NCBI GenBank assembly: GCA_023228885.1
Contig: JALOAJ010000009.1
Location: 14,221 to 78,220, forward strand
Length of the DNA: 64,000 nt
Direction of reading: 5' to 3'
Source: Bacillota bacterium
Lineage (GTDB): Bacteria; Bacillota; Clostridia; Monoglobales; Firm-18
In this document: positions 1 to 9,262 of the stretch, one piece after another
Position numbering within the stretch: position 1 is the first letter of the stretch
How the letters are laid out: each line of letters opens with the position of its first letter
Program-made: the position numbers and the translations under genes
The notes under the pieces: model-generated
Told to the model about the DNA's origin: nothing
Seen by the model: only the letters and a program-made list of their open reading frames with translations
The model's database searches: none

Positions 1-693
1 CAATCCGGTTAACGGCTGTGTATTTCCGATAGCCACCTCTGTGGAAGGCGGAACGCAAAAATACTCCGTTTCAACCAATATCCATTGCCCTGCAACTCCA
101 CCTGCAGGAACGGTAACAACAGCGTTTTTAACGCTTGCTGCTCCATCTCCGCTTGTAGCCCCTGTGCCAATATCCAAACCCATATCGGTGGTATTGTTGG
201 GGGTTCTTCCCCCGCCCAAATAGTGATATACGCCATCGCCTCGCACGGTAACATAAGCCATATATCTTGCAAATGTTCCGTTCGGAAAAATATCAAGCCT
301 CGGATACCCCGTATTCCATGCCGAAGCGTCCCCATCTATGTAAAGCCATGCTCCTATCTTGATAATGTCCCCGGTATTGATTATTCCATCTTTTTCGGAA
401 ATGGGGATTGTTGAATTGTGACGAGTGGCAGTGGTGCTGTTTGTGCCTAACTGCACCATTTTAATGCTGTTTGCGCTGTTCAAGTGTGCAATTTGGGTTG
501 AAAGCTCGCAGCTATTTATGGTGTTGCCCTTGTTTAATGACCAACCTGCCGCCTCACCTTCAAAGCCGTCAGACCAAACAACCGTTTCATTATACACAAA
601 AGAATCGTCTGCAGTAGAAATATAGCCAAAACCTAATATAGCAGAGAAAATTAAAAAAACACTTAATATACATACTGTTTTAAACCCAATCAT
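1..693 (-). CDS. secreted carbohydrate-binding-like protein, C-terminus cut by window edge
   Basis: The reading frame is open from an ATG at 693 to base 1 (231 codons) and continues outside the window. The start follows an AAAGGA ribosome-binding site about 9 bases upstream. The first ~28 residues form a signal peptide, then comes a segment beginning TVVWSDGFEGEAAGW. The same kind of module (an SDGF/GW start, later a 'YPRLDIFPN' type strand and an 'ETEYFCVP' strand) occurs in the proteins at 9263-11428 and 11465-13993, so it is probably a jelly-roll, CBM-like domain that binds glycan outside the cell. It lies 31 bases after the AraC-type gene and is probably co-transcribed with it. Specific ligand unknown. 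Family placement is by internal similarity, not by a database match. Confidence 0.75.
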   Translation of the reverse strand, partial: MIGFKTVCILSVFLIFSAILGFGYISTADDSFVYNETVVWSDGFEGEAAGWSLNKGNTINSCELSTQIAHLNSANSIKMVQLGTNSTTATRHNSTIPISEKDGIINTGDIIKIGAWLYIDGDASAWNTGYPRLDIFPNGTFARYMAYVTVRGDGVYHYLGGGRTPNNTTDMGLDIGTGATSGDGAASVKNAVVTVPAGGVAGQWILVETEYFCVPPSTEVAIGNTQPLTGL

Positions 694-724
694 AGCATTT
701 CATCCTTTCCGGCAGTTCCTTATA

Positions 725-2989
725 CTATCTGCACATTGTGTCTTTAAATTTTCCGGGCGTCATGTATTCATATTTCTTAAACACCCTAATAAAGCTGTGA
801 CTATTGATATATCCGCAATTTTCCGCTATTGTTTTGATAGGCAAATCCGTTTGCAACAAATATTTTTTAGCCTGTTCAATTCTCAAAAAATGCAAGTAAT
901 CAATAAACTTATTGCCCATAATATCTTTAAAATGTTTGCTTAATGTCGAGGTCGGCACATTGAATCTATCGCAAAGCGTGTTTAATGACATATCATAAAA
1001 ATGAAAATTGGAATGTAAAAAACTAATAATCATATTCCATTTTTCCGCTGTAATGTCGCTGCCGTCATCTTTTAACGCGTCGCAAACAGTCTTAATAAAA
1101 TCCAATAAAAATTCAATCATCTCCGAAATTGTTTCACATTTGATAAAGTTATTTATAACATCTTCTTTAGAAATCAAAGTGCCTATATCCATATTTTTTT
1201 TGATATCCATGGAATTAAACAATTCCCAAATTAAATGGAAGATTTTATAATATATAGCCTTGCCTTCATTGATTGTCATGGTGGTAGATATTGCTTTTCT
1301 TTTAAAATTCAGCAACATATCTTCTATTGGCTCATATTTTCTAAGCAAAACAAGATTTGCAATTTTTCTGTGATTAAGAGCATTATCAATGCCGGTAGGC
1401 AAAATATCTCGAATTTCATAATAAGGAATAACAATGCCTTTACCCATAACCAACTTATATTCCAACGCAATGCATGCATCAGAATACAGTTTTGAAATAT
1501 CTTCAATTTTTTCAGAGGAACAACTTACACCAACTGTTACGGTTTCTCCAAAATTTTGCTCAAAGATATTTTTTACAAAATCAACAGACTTTAAAATCGC
1601 TTCGGTGTCGCGAAAACCCTGCTCGACTGCAAGCAACATCGCCATTTTTTCAGAGCTGTCATAAACACAGTATCCATTTCCAAACTGTTGAAAATATTCT
1701 TCGGAAACATTGCGCAATGCATACAAGTATAGCTCCAATTCCTTTTGAATATCCATTTCTTTGCCTTTACTATCATCAATATTAAATACAATAACATAAA
1801 AAGTCTTATTGGAAAAATCAATTGTTGTTTTTTTAAACAAGGCAGAATTGCCGTTAACATTTCTACCTTTCATCAGACTTAATATTATGCTGTCTTGAGC
1901 ATAACTTTTGTATTGCCCTAACTCGCTATTAAGGGTGTTTTTTATTGAAATTATTTTGTTTACCGTTTTATAAATCAATTCAAGCTCATTTTCGTTTGCG
2001 CAAATTCCTTTTTCAAACTCGTTTTGCAACTGGTCAAAAATATATTTAACAGGCTTGTATTGTTTTTTAGAAAAGTAATCAGCTAAGATAATTCCCATTG
2101 TCAACGAACCCACAATTCCAAGAATGATAGTAAAAATCAGTATTCCGATATTCCCGATGTATTTCCATTTTGAAATTGCTATAATGTAAGTTATATCCGG
2201 AAAGTATGACTTTTCGGTTTTTACAATCAGTTTACGGCTTTTTCCGTAAGTTTTGAGGTGTTCATTGTCAACTTTTAGATTTCTGTTCAACTCACTAATC
2301 ACATTTTTCAATTTGTTTAGCATAAGAAAAGTGCCGTCAAAATCTCCAACCATTTCTTCGATATCGTTTATAAAATTATTTGTATCAATAACAGCAACCA
2401 CACTGCCGATGGAATTTTTACTGTAAAAGATGGGTGTAATGTACAAAAGACTAAACTTATTAACATTATCGCTCAATACCTGATTAACCGGCAAAATATT
2501 GGGTTCTTTACCGGTTTCAATGGCTTGCTTGATTTCATCTTTGTTATACTCTGAATATGTAGCGTCATCAGCCATTTTTTCAAAGAAAATTCGCTTGGAA
2601 TATATGCCTTGATTTCCAAGAACAACATCATGGTCTGCACTATAAATATATATACTTTCAATATATGTGCTGAGCAACTTATATCGCTTCAGTTCATCAA
2701 TCAATTCCAAATACAAAGCAATATGCATATTCTCATCATCTGATTCCAAAAAGGTGTCCAAACGCTTATCCGTATTGATTTGCGCAGCTATTGAGCCAAT
2801 CAGCTTAAATGTGGAAGATGTGAGCGATTGGGTATTTTTAATAACCGTTATCATTTCTTTTTCGGCGCTTTCAATTAATGTTTGATTTGTTATCTTAAAA
2901 ACCAAAATAACCACAATAAACATCGGTATAAGTAGGCATAAAATATAAGAAAAAAACATTTTTTTATGCAGCCGATTTTTTTTAACCAT
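725..2989 (-). CDS. membrane-bound AraC-family sensor-regulator
   Basis: A 754-residue protein with a membrane segment near residues 13-33, an extracellular sensor region of about 240 residues, a second membrane segment near 280-302, a cytoplasmic linker, and a C-terminal double helix-turn-helix of the AraC/XylS type over the last ~100 residues (ending KKYEYMTPGKFKDTMCR). This design is known from clostridial and Paenibacillus regulators of sugar ABC importers that respond to external ligand. It sits just downstream of operon A and probably activates it or the following secreted-protein gene. Its start lies only ~30 bases from a strong hairpin, leaving little room for a promoter of its own, so it may depend on read-through or on a promoter inside the hairpin. 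The paralogue at 19245-21506 has the same layout. Confidence 0.85.
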   Translation of the reverse strand: MVKKNRLHKKMFFSYILCLLIPMFIVVILVFKITNQTLIESAEKEMITVIKNTQSLTSSTFKLIGSIAAQINTDKRLDTFLESDDENMHIALYLELIDELKRYKLLSTYIESIYIYSADHDVVLGNQGIYSKRIFFEKMADDATYSEYNKDEIKQAIETGKEPNILPVNQVLSDNVNKFSLLYITPIFYSKNSIGSVVAVIDTNNFINDIEEMVGDFDGTFLMLNKLKNVISELNRNLKVDNEHLKTYGKSRKLIVKTEKSYFPDITYIIAISKWKYIGNIGILIFTIILGIVGSLTMGIILADYFSKKQYKPVKYIFDQLQNEFEKGICANENELELIYKTVNKIISIKNTLNSELGQYKSYAQDSIILSLMKGRNVNGNSALFKKTTIDFSNKTFYVIVFNIDDSKGKEMDIQKELELYLYALRNVSEEYFQQFGNGYCVYDSSEKMAMLLAVEQGFRDTEAILKSVDFVKNIFEQNFGETVTVGVSCSSEKIEDISKLYSDACIALEYKLVMGKGIVIPYYEIRDILPTGIDNALNHRKIANLVLLRKYEPIEDMLLNFKRKAISTTMTINEGKAIYYKIFHLIWELFNSMDIKKNMDIGTLISKEDVINNFIKCETISEMIEFLLDFIKTVCDALKDDGSDITAEKWNMIISFLHSNFHFYDMSLNTLCDRFNVPTSTLSKHFKDIMGNKFIDYLHFLRIEQAKKYLLQTDLPIKTIAENCGYINSHSFIRVFKKYEYMTPGKFKDTMCR

Positions 2990-3018
2990 TATAGTCTCCG
3001 TTCGTTATATATCTTGAT

Positions 3019-3067
3019 ATTTTTCATTCTCCCTGATTTTTATTATAAATTAGGGAGAATGAAAAAT
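3019..3067 (-). terminator. strong intrinsic terminator, possibly bidirectional
   Basis: A near-perfect inverted repeat: arms 3020-3034 and 3052-3066 match over 15 bp, with further A-T pairs inside and one outside. Both flanks are T/A-rich, so it could terminate in either direction. It lies 30 bases after the stop of the GH28-type gene and marks the end of operon A. Confidence 0.8.
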
Positions 3068-3095
3068 CAAGCCAAAAGCATGCAGTCTTTGATTA

Positions 3096-5705
3096 TTACT
3101 TTTTAAGCACAACATTTTCAAACCATAGTTCACACCTTCCGCTATCTCCCAAGTCGTAAAACTTGTTATCGCCGCGCAGTTCTAAATTTGTAACATCTCG
3201 CGCAAAAAGACCATAGGCGGGCATTCTGCCATAATTTCTTGCCTCGGGATATTTGTTTTTGAAAGGTCGGGCTATAGGAATGGGAATGTTGATCGGTTTC
3301 GGTTCATGGTTATAGATGGTTATGTTTTCTAAAAGAACATTTTTTATTATGCCGCCATCTTCGGTATTAAACTGGGATGCTCGTGTTGATTTTTTGCAAT
3401 AGATATTTTTAAACACAATGTCAGACACAGTACCTATACTTCCGCCCGGAACATTGCTAAGCCTATTCTGTACAGCAATAAAAAGCGGCGTGTCGCAATC
3501 TTCAATGACAAAGTTTTCAAAAGTAATATCTTTTACATGATTATGGTCCACCGATTCTACTACAATAGCACCTACGCATTCTCTCACTCTGCTATCCCTT
3601 GAAACATGATTTTTGATTTGTATATTTTCAAAACGAACATTATAGATATCTCCGTAGGTTTCGGTCCCTATTTTAACACCGTTACAAGTGCTTGCTACTA
3701 CTGAGTTTTTAATAACAACATCATACATTGGAGCACGCGTGTTCGTTTTATCCATCATATTAATGTTTTTTAAACATATTCCGTCATCTCCGGTTTGGAT
3801 ATCCAAATTCTCCAACAACACATGCCGACATCCGTTAATGTCAATTCCATCGGTAAACTCAAGTGATTTCCAAATGGGACTCCTGACGGTCACATTTCTA
3901 ACCGTCAAGTATTCACAATTATCAAAGTGCTGATTCCATCCGCAAGCATTACGCAAAGTAATTCCTTCAATTATAATGTTTTCAGAATCCATAAACCTTA
4001 AACAAAAATGCGGTAGATTGCCCGAAACATAACTCTTGTTGGAATAGTCAACCCAAACCTCTGTGCGATAGGTACTTTGCCCGCCATCTATGATACCTTT
4101 TCCGCATACCCTGACATTCTTAACATTTTCGCCGTAAATTACCGGCAATGTCTTTTGTTTCCAATCATCTTGAATTCTGCTTGCCTGCAAAACCGCACCG
4201 TCATCCAGCCACAACCACACATTGGACTTTAAGAAAATGGTAGTTGTTCTGTAAGTTCCGGGCGGAAAGTATAACACGCCCCCTCCTTTAGCATGCATAT
4301 CATTAATTGCCTTTTGAATAGCGGGCGTTGACAATAAAGTTTCGGTATAATCTGCAAAATAAGGTGACTGTGTTACATCTACGGAATCAAGCGGCTGTGT
4401 GCGATTATACACTCTTTGTTCAACCGTGGAATTATATTTTTGCGCTATTTCATCCAAAGAATCTGCACTCAAATCTCCCTTTTTATACAAGGCAAATTCG
4501 TTTAGAAGTATATTCACCCCTTTAGGGATATTTTCAAAGTGAATAAATATTGTAAGATACACAATATCCGGCAAGATGCACCCTTCCATCTCATCGAAAT
4601 CCGTAACCATTTCTTCTGTTCGGTCCTTGGTAAACAGGTGAACAGTTTTTGAAGAAAGGATTATTCTCTCCAAAGCGGTGGTTGTTCCGTAGACATAGAC
4701 GCTGCATGAAAACTCATCGTCTGGCTTCACATCTTTGTCTGCGGTTGCCTTTAGTTTTGCTCCTACTTTGTCGCCAATCTCCGGGCGCATATAGTTGTAA
4801 TTTTCGTTTAAAAAATCAAGTTCCCTATGCTGGTCGGAAAACTTAGGCTCATAAATATAATTTTTTAATGTCACTATCTGCCATAGACCAAAATCGGACA
4901 CCGTATCCGATTTTATATGTATACCTTCGCCACTTTCTCTGCTTGATTCAAACTTTGAACGGTTATTATTATTCAATATGTTCCATCCAAAACTGTAATC
5001 ATTAACCAGCTCGTCACAAAAAAATTTGTTTGCAACTGCATACTCGTCTTTTTCGGCAAAAACATATTTAGGCTCTCTGTTAGATAAAACCACATTTTTA
5101 TCATCACTTAAAATCTTTAATGTGTCAAAATATATTTTCGCCGGCAATCCCGGACTTTTTAATTTTAGATGTATTTCTATTCGTTGCATCTGAGATGGTA
5201 TTTCAAAATTTGCAGTTTTTAAACTAATCCATTTATTGTGCGGTTTTACAATTAAGCTTTGCTGACCGACAATATTGCTGTTTACCCTATGATATATATT
5301 GTTTTGCATTACATCTATATTTGCCAGTTCTGTTTTATTTGCATAGGCATCCACACCTGATATTTCTAATTGAACAGCGCCGCTTAAATTGCTATTCCAT
5401 TCTTCGGCATAAAGAAAAGTTTCGCAGGAGAAAAGCGCTTTTTCTTTCCTTTCACCCACATTGTACATGCCTATGGCGCTTAAACTGCTTCCATGTGCAG
5501 AATTTAACATAACAGAATGCTGTCCGTCATATTTCAAATCATAATTATAAGTTGCCGCATTTCCATCTCCGCCGGTTATAAACTGAAAAGCATTTAAATC
5601 TTGGCTATCAACAATAACATACAGCCTGTTATAAGCAAAGCTTTGTATGGAGGAAATTAAGATACATAAGCTCATGCCGAAAGCAAAAACTTTTTTAAAC
5701 CTCAT
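3096..5705 (-). CDS. GH28-like pectinase (secreted)
   Basis: An 869-residue secreted protein: signal peptide, N-terminal beta-rich region (about 30-400), then a parallel beta-helix domain of the glycoside hydrolase 28 type. Visible motifs are FTDGID, GDDGICLK and CNGVKIGTET, matching the NTD, DD and GHG blocks of polygalacturonases. The His of GHG is replaced by Asn (CNG) and the usual RIK block is not evident, so it may belong to an atypical subgroup acting on rhamnogalacturonan or another uronic polymer. An earlier ATG at 5720 overlaps the upstream stop codon but has no properly spaced ribosome-binding site. The ATG at 5705 follows AGGTG with 5-base spacing and gives a cleaner signal peptide. 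It is the last gene of operon A, so its products would feed the adjacent importer. Confidence 0.85.
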   Translation of the reverse strand: MRFKKVFAFGMSLCILISSIQSFAYNRLYVIVDSQDLNAFQFITGGDGNAATYNYDLKYDGQHSVMLNSAHGSSLSAIGMYNVGERKEKALFSCETFLYAEEWNSNLSGAVQLEISGVDAYANKTELANIDVMQNNIYHRVNSNIVGQQSLIVKPHNKWISLKTANFEIPSQMQRIEIHLKLKSPGLPAKIYFDTLKILSDDKNVVLSNREPKYVFAEKDEYAVANKFFCDELVNDYSFGWNILNNNNRSKFESSRESGEGIHIKSDTVSDFGLWQIVTLKNYIYEPKFSDQHRELDFLNENYNYMRPEIGDKVGAKLKATADKDVKPDDEFSCSVYVYGTTTALERIILSSKTVHLFTKDRTEEMVTDFDEMEGCILPDIVYLTIFIHFENIPKGVNILLNEFALYKKGDLSADSLDEIAQKYNSTVEQRVYNRTQPLDSVDVTQSPYFADYTETLLSTPAIQKAINDMHAKGGGVLYFPPGTYRTTTIFLKSNVWLWLDDGAVLQASRIQDDWKQKTLPVIYGENVKNVRVCGKGIIDGGQSTYRTEVWVDYSNKSYVSGNLPHFCLRFMDSENIIIEGITLRNACGWNQHFDNCEYLTVRNVTVRSPIWKSLEFTDGIDINGCRHVLLENLDIQTGDDGICLKNINMMDKTNTRAPMYDVVIKNSVVASTCNGVKIGTETYGDIYNVRFENIQIKNHVSRDSRVRECVGAIVVESVDHNHVKDITFENFVIEDCDTPLFIAVQNRLSNVPGGSIGTVSDIVFKNIYCKKSTRASQFNTEDGGIIKNVLLENITIYNHEPKPINIPIPIARPFKNKYPEARNYGRMPAYGLFARDVTNLELRGDNKFYDLGDSGRCELWFENVVLKK

Positions 5706-5716
5706 AAAATCACCTG

Positions 5717-6598
5717 TCATCCTTTCACCGCCCCAATCATTACTCCCTTAACAAAATGTTTTTGCAAAAGCGGGTAAATTGTCAAAATTGGCAGCGTAGA
5801 AACAATAATAGTGGCATATTTGATGCTTTCCGAGATGGTTTGCCTTTCTGCATCATTAATGCCTAACACCATATCATCACCGCTATTTGAAATGAGAATT
5901 TCCCGCAAAAATAACTGCAGTGGAAATAAGCTTCTGTTTCTCAAATAAATCATTGCATTAAACCAACCATTCCATAAACCAACTGCATAATATAAAATCA
6001 TTACTGCAATTACCGAGCCGGAAAGCGGCAAAATAATTCTTGTTAGTATAATCCATTCGTTCGCCCCATCTATTTTGGTGGACTCTTTAAGCGAGCGGGG
6101 TATGCCTGAAAAAAATGTTCTCATAATAATCAGGTTCCATGTGCTTATACAACTTGGCAGCAGTAACGCTAAGGGATTATCGTACAAGCCTAAACCCTTA
6201 ACAACCAAAAAGGTGGGAATGAGTCCGCCGCTGAAAAACATGGTAAACACCATGTAGGGCATGATATATTTTGTCCAAAAGAAATCTTTGCAAGAGGTAA
6301 CATATGCGCCAAGTGTTGTCATGGCAAGACTGAGCATAGTTCCAAATACAACATATAAAATTGTGTTTCCGTACCCAATCCAAATACTGCTGTTGCGAAA
6401 AACATATCTGTACGACGCTATTGTAAAGCCCAAGGGCTTATGCAAAAGTCCCCCATGCCCTGCAAGCATATTGGAATCGCTAAAGGATGCGAATAAAACA
6501 TATAGCAAGGGATATAAGGTGATTAAAGATAACAGCAAAAGCAAAGATGTGTTGAGCACATCATAAGCAACTCCCATGTTAAATGTTTTTTTCTGCAC
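5717..6598 (-). CDS. lplC: sugar ABC transporter permease, LplC type
   Basis: About 293 residues with six predicted membrane segments and the CUT1 permease EAA-loop signature STKIDGANEWIILTRIILPL, which contacts the shared ATPase. The ending HFVKGVMIGAVKG is typical of LplC/YtcP-type permeases. The GTG at 6598 has AAGGAG 10 bases upstream; an in-frame ATG at 6619 lacks a ribosome-binding site. It pairs with the LplB-type permease just upstream and the binding lipoprotein at 7628-9253 to form an importer for oligosaccharides released by the operon's enzymes. No ATPase gene is in the operon, which is usual for this group. Confidence 0.9.
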   Translation of the reverse strand: MQKKTFNMGVAYDVLNTSLLLLLSLITLYPLLYVLFASFSDSNMLAGHGGLLHKPLGFTIASYRYVFRNSSIWIGYGNTILYVVFGTMLSLAMTTLGAYVTSCKDFFWTKYIMPYMVFTMFFSGGLIPTFLVVKGLGLYDNPLALLLPSCISTWNLIIMRTFFSGIPRSLKESTKIDGANEWIILTRIILPLSGSVIAVMILYYAVGLWNGWFNAMIYLRNRSLFPLQLFLREILISNSGDDMVLGINDAERQTISESIKYATIIVSTLPILTIYPLLQKHFVKGVMIGAVKG

Positions 6599-6612
6599 TT
6601 TAACTACACTCC

Positions 6613-7569
6613 TTACCATAATGAGGTTTCGTTCACTACTCTGCTAAATGCGTTTGAACCATAAATTAGCAACATGTTAATAACAGAATTAAACAAGCCA
6701 ATCGCCGCAGAAGAACTGTAATCGGCTTTCAGCAACCCGTTTCTGTATACATATGATGAAATAATGTCTGACACTTCGTAGGTAGCTTCATTGTACAACA
6801 AAATTGTTTTATCCGAACCTTCTGACATAAACCTGCCGATATTTAATATAAGCGTGATAATAATAGTGGGCAAAATTCCGGGTATCGTTACATGCCATAA
6901 CTTATGTAACCTGTTTGCACCATCAATCTCGGCGGCCTCATACTGGGTAATGTCTATCGCTGTTAATGCAGCAATGTAGATGATTGAATTCCAACCCGCG
7001 TTTTGCCAAAGCCCGAGGGCAATATATATTATTCGATAGTATTGCGAATACATTAAATAGTTTATTTCTTCTCCGCCAAACAGTAAGGCAATGCTGTTAA
7101 TTGGACCGCCTTTGCTCAAAAAAATGTATGCCATACCGCAAATAACCACCAGAGATATAAAATGCGGCATGTAAGTTATAGTTTGAATTGTTGATTTTAA
7201 CACCTTAGAACGAACCTCATTGAGTACCAATGCCAAAATAATTGGTATAGGAAAGGAGAAAATTAAGTTGTAAAAGCTTAAAAGAAGCGTATTTATGAGT
7301 ATTCTTACAAAATAATAGCTTTTGAAGAATGTTTTAAAATGCTCTATTCCAACCCATTTGCTTGCTAAAAAGCCTTGCGCCACATTATAATCTTTAAATG
7401 CAATGATTACACCATACATAGGTACATAGTGAAAAATAAAATACCAAACCACTACGGGAATTGAAAAGAAAACCAGATATTTATTTAGTTTGTAGTCTCT
7501 TTTAATTTCGGCAAAAACACCGGATTTCGTTTTTGCGTTACCCCTCACTATATTACCTTTTATTTTCAT
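6613..7569 (-). CDS. lplB: sugar ABC transporter permease, LplB type
   Basis: About 318 residues. A cytoplasmic N-terminus is followed by six membrane segments, the family-typical YVPMYGVIIAFKDY stretch near residue 50, and the EAA loop YEAAEIDGANRLHKLWHVTI. The ending NETSLW is characteristic of LplB-type permeases. The ATG at 7569 follows AGGAAG; a GTG one codon earlier is also possible. It forms the permease heterodimer with the next gene. The import substrate is probably a pectin-derived or other plant oligosaccharide, inferred from context only. Confidence 0.9.
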   Translation of the reverse strand: MKIKGNIVRGNAKTKSGVFAEIKRDYKLNKYLVFFSIPVVVWYFIFHYVPMYGVIIAFKDYNVAQGFLASKWVGIEHFKTFFKSYYFVRILINTLLLSFYNLIFSFPIPIILALVLNEVRSKVLKSTIQTITYMPHFISLVVICGMAYIFLSKGGPINSIALLFGGEEINYLMYSQYYRIIYIALGLWQNAGWNSIIYIAALTAIDITQYEAAEIDGANRLHKLWHVTIPGILPTIIITLILNIGRFMSEGSDKTILLYNEATYEVSDIISSYVYRNGLLKADYSSSAAIGLFNSVINMLLIYGSNAFSRVVNETSLW

Positions 7570-7627
7570 CACTTCCTATTTTCAACGAGTTTGTACCAAA
7601 ATGTTTCCGAATGCTGTAATTCAAATT

Positions 7628-9253
7628 TTAATTGTTATAATAACTTTCCACATCAGATATATCAAACCGCTCAATGCCGCTATTTCGCTGTATAAATCTG
7701 TCATAAGCTTGCTGTTTTAACTTAATGACCCGTTCAATGCCAAACTCGCGCAGCTTTTCCCGATATTCCTCAAATGAATCAATGGATGCAGTACCCATCA
7801 GCCATTTTGTAAACATTTCGCCCTTATATGTGCTGATTTCACTGAAGATTTTTGAATGCTCTTGGTTTTCTTCAACCGTTAGTTGCCCGTAAGCCGCTTT
7901 ATCCCCGGCCTCATTAAATTGCTTTACCCAAAGCTCACTTGCTTCTCGCTGCTGCGGCATGGAGTAAAATTGTTTTACATAGGCGCTGGATTGAACAAAA
8001 GGTCCGGATACAAAAGAGCGGCAATATTTCATTCCAATGACGGACATAGACAAGCCTTCCGGGTTTTTGGTAATTAACTCGGTAAATGTCGGCTGATTAT
8101 CCACCATCACATAACTTTCACCCTCTATGCCAAAATTACAAAGATAATAGCCTTCCTTGCTGAACATATAATCAAGCAAAGCCACCGTCTCGGCAGGATA
8201 TTTGTTCTTTGTTGATATAGCCGCATTGTTGAGGCTGACCGCTTGGTCATGTTGCACAAACTGAGCTCTATCCCCTTTGTTTATCACCGGATAGGGGGCT
8301 GCAACCAAATCAAAAACAGGGTCATTTTGTTTGGTTGTCAAATATCCGCCAATTCCTGTTCCCACCGTTCCTATATAGGCGCCGGCTTCTCCGTTTAACA
8401 CTTTACTGTCCAATATCTTTGAGTCTGAAATAGTTGGTATTTCGGCATCAATTAGTCCTTTATCATACCAATCCGCCATTGTACGAACATAATCTTTGTA
8501 GGCATCCTCATACGGTCCGTAATGCACCTTACCATCTAATACATAGAAATTTTCGCCTACGCCAAATGCGCAGGAAAACATTTCCCTTTTAAAGTTAGCA
8601 TATGTTGATGAGAACGGAGCTTTTGCACCTTTTTTTTCTTTAAATGCAGTTAAAACGGTTTCCCATTCGCTAATTGTTTGCGGAACTTCCAAGTTAAGCT
8701 CCTTTAGCCAATCTCGTCTTAATACCGTTCCCACATAAGTACATAACTCCTGCCCGCCGCGAATCAGTGGCGCCACATAATAATCTCCATCAATGTTTGC
8801 CAAAGCATCAACCGCAGGGTGCTGATTGTAAATGGCAGTTAAATTTGGCGCATATTTATCCATATATTCGTTTAGGCGTATAATAACCTTGTCTTGATAC
8901 GCTTTTAATATCCCGCCCGAATAAGTGTTAGGTCTTTCAATAACATCTACATAGTCACCCGAGGCAATCATAATGTTAAATTGCTCGCTTACTTGATTGG
9001 CTACGGGGTGGATAAATTTTAAGGTAATGTTTGTTATCTCTTGTATCTTTTTATATGCAGCAATATCATTATAGCTGGAAACGCTTGCCGGTGCTGCATT
9101 TGGTACGAAATATGTAAGCGTTATACCATTTTCCAATGGGAAACTTATATCTTTATCTGACAAATCATTCGTTGTTGTCTGTTTTTTTCCGCAACCTGAG
9201 ATTGCAATTATAAAAGACAAAGCAACAAGCAAACAAATGCTTCTTATTTTCAT
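7628..9253 (-). CDS. extracellular sugar-binding lipoprotein, LplA type
   Basis: About 541 residues: a lipoprotein signal peptide with a lipobox ending AISGC, then a two-lobe solute-binding fold of the large LplA/YtcQ kind. A shared internal block (NFGIEGESYVM, later SGPFVQSSAYVKQFYS) also occurs in the two binding proteins of operon B, so all three are paralogues. The ATG at 9253 has GAGGG six bases upstream; the ATG two codons earlier abuts that site and is less likely. It captures oligosaccharides at the cell surface for the two permeases that follow, 58 bases downstream. Confidence 0.9.
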   Translation of the reverse strand: MKIRSICLLVALSFIIAISGCGKKQTTTNDLSDKDISFPLENGITLTYFVPNAAPASVSSYNDIAAYKKIQEITNITLKFIHPVANQVSEQFNIMIASGDYVDVIERPNTYSGGILKAYQDKVIIRLNEYMDKYAPNLTAIYNQHPAVDALANIDGDYYVAPLIRGGQELCTYVGTVLRRDWLKELNLEVPQTISEWETVLTAFKEKKGAKAPFSSTYANFKREMFSCAFGVGENFYVLDGKVHYGPYEDAYKDYVRTMADWYDKGLIDAEIPTISDSKILDSKVLNGEAGAYIGTVGTGIGGYLTTKQNDPVFDLVAAPYPVINKGDRAQFVQHDQAVSLNNAAISTKNKYPAETVALLDYMFSKEGYYLCNFGIEGESYVMVDNQPTFTELITKNPEGLSMSVIGMKYCRSFVSGPFVQSSAYVKQFYSMPQQREASELWVKQFNEAGDKAAYGQLTVEENQEHSKIFSEISTYKGEMFTKWLMGTASIDSFEEYREKLREFGIERVIKLKQQAYDRFIQRNSGIERFDISDVESYYNN

Positions 9254-9262
9254 GTACATCCC

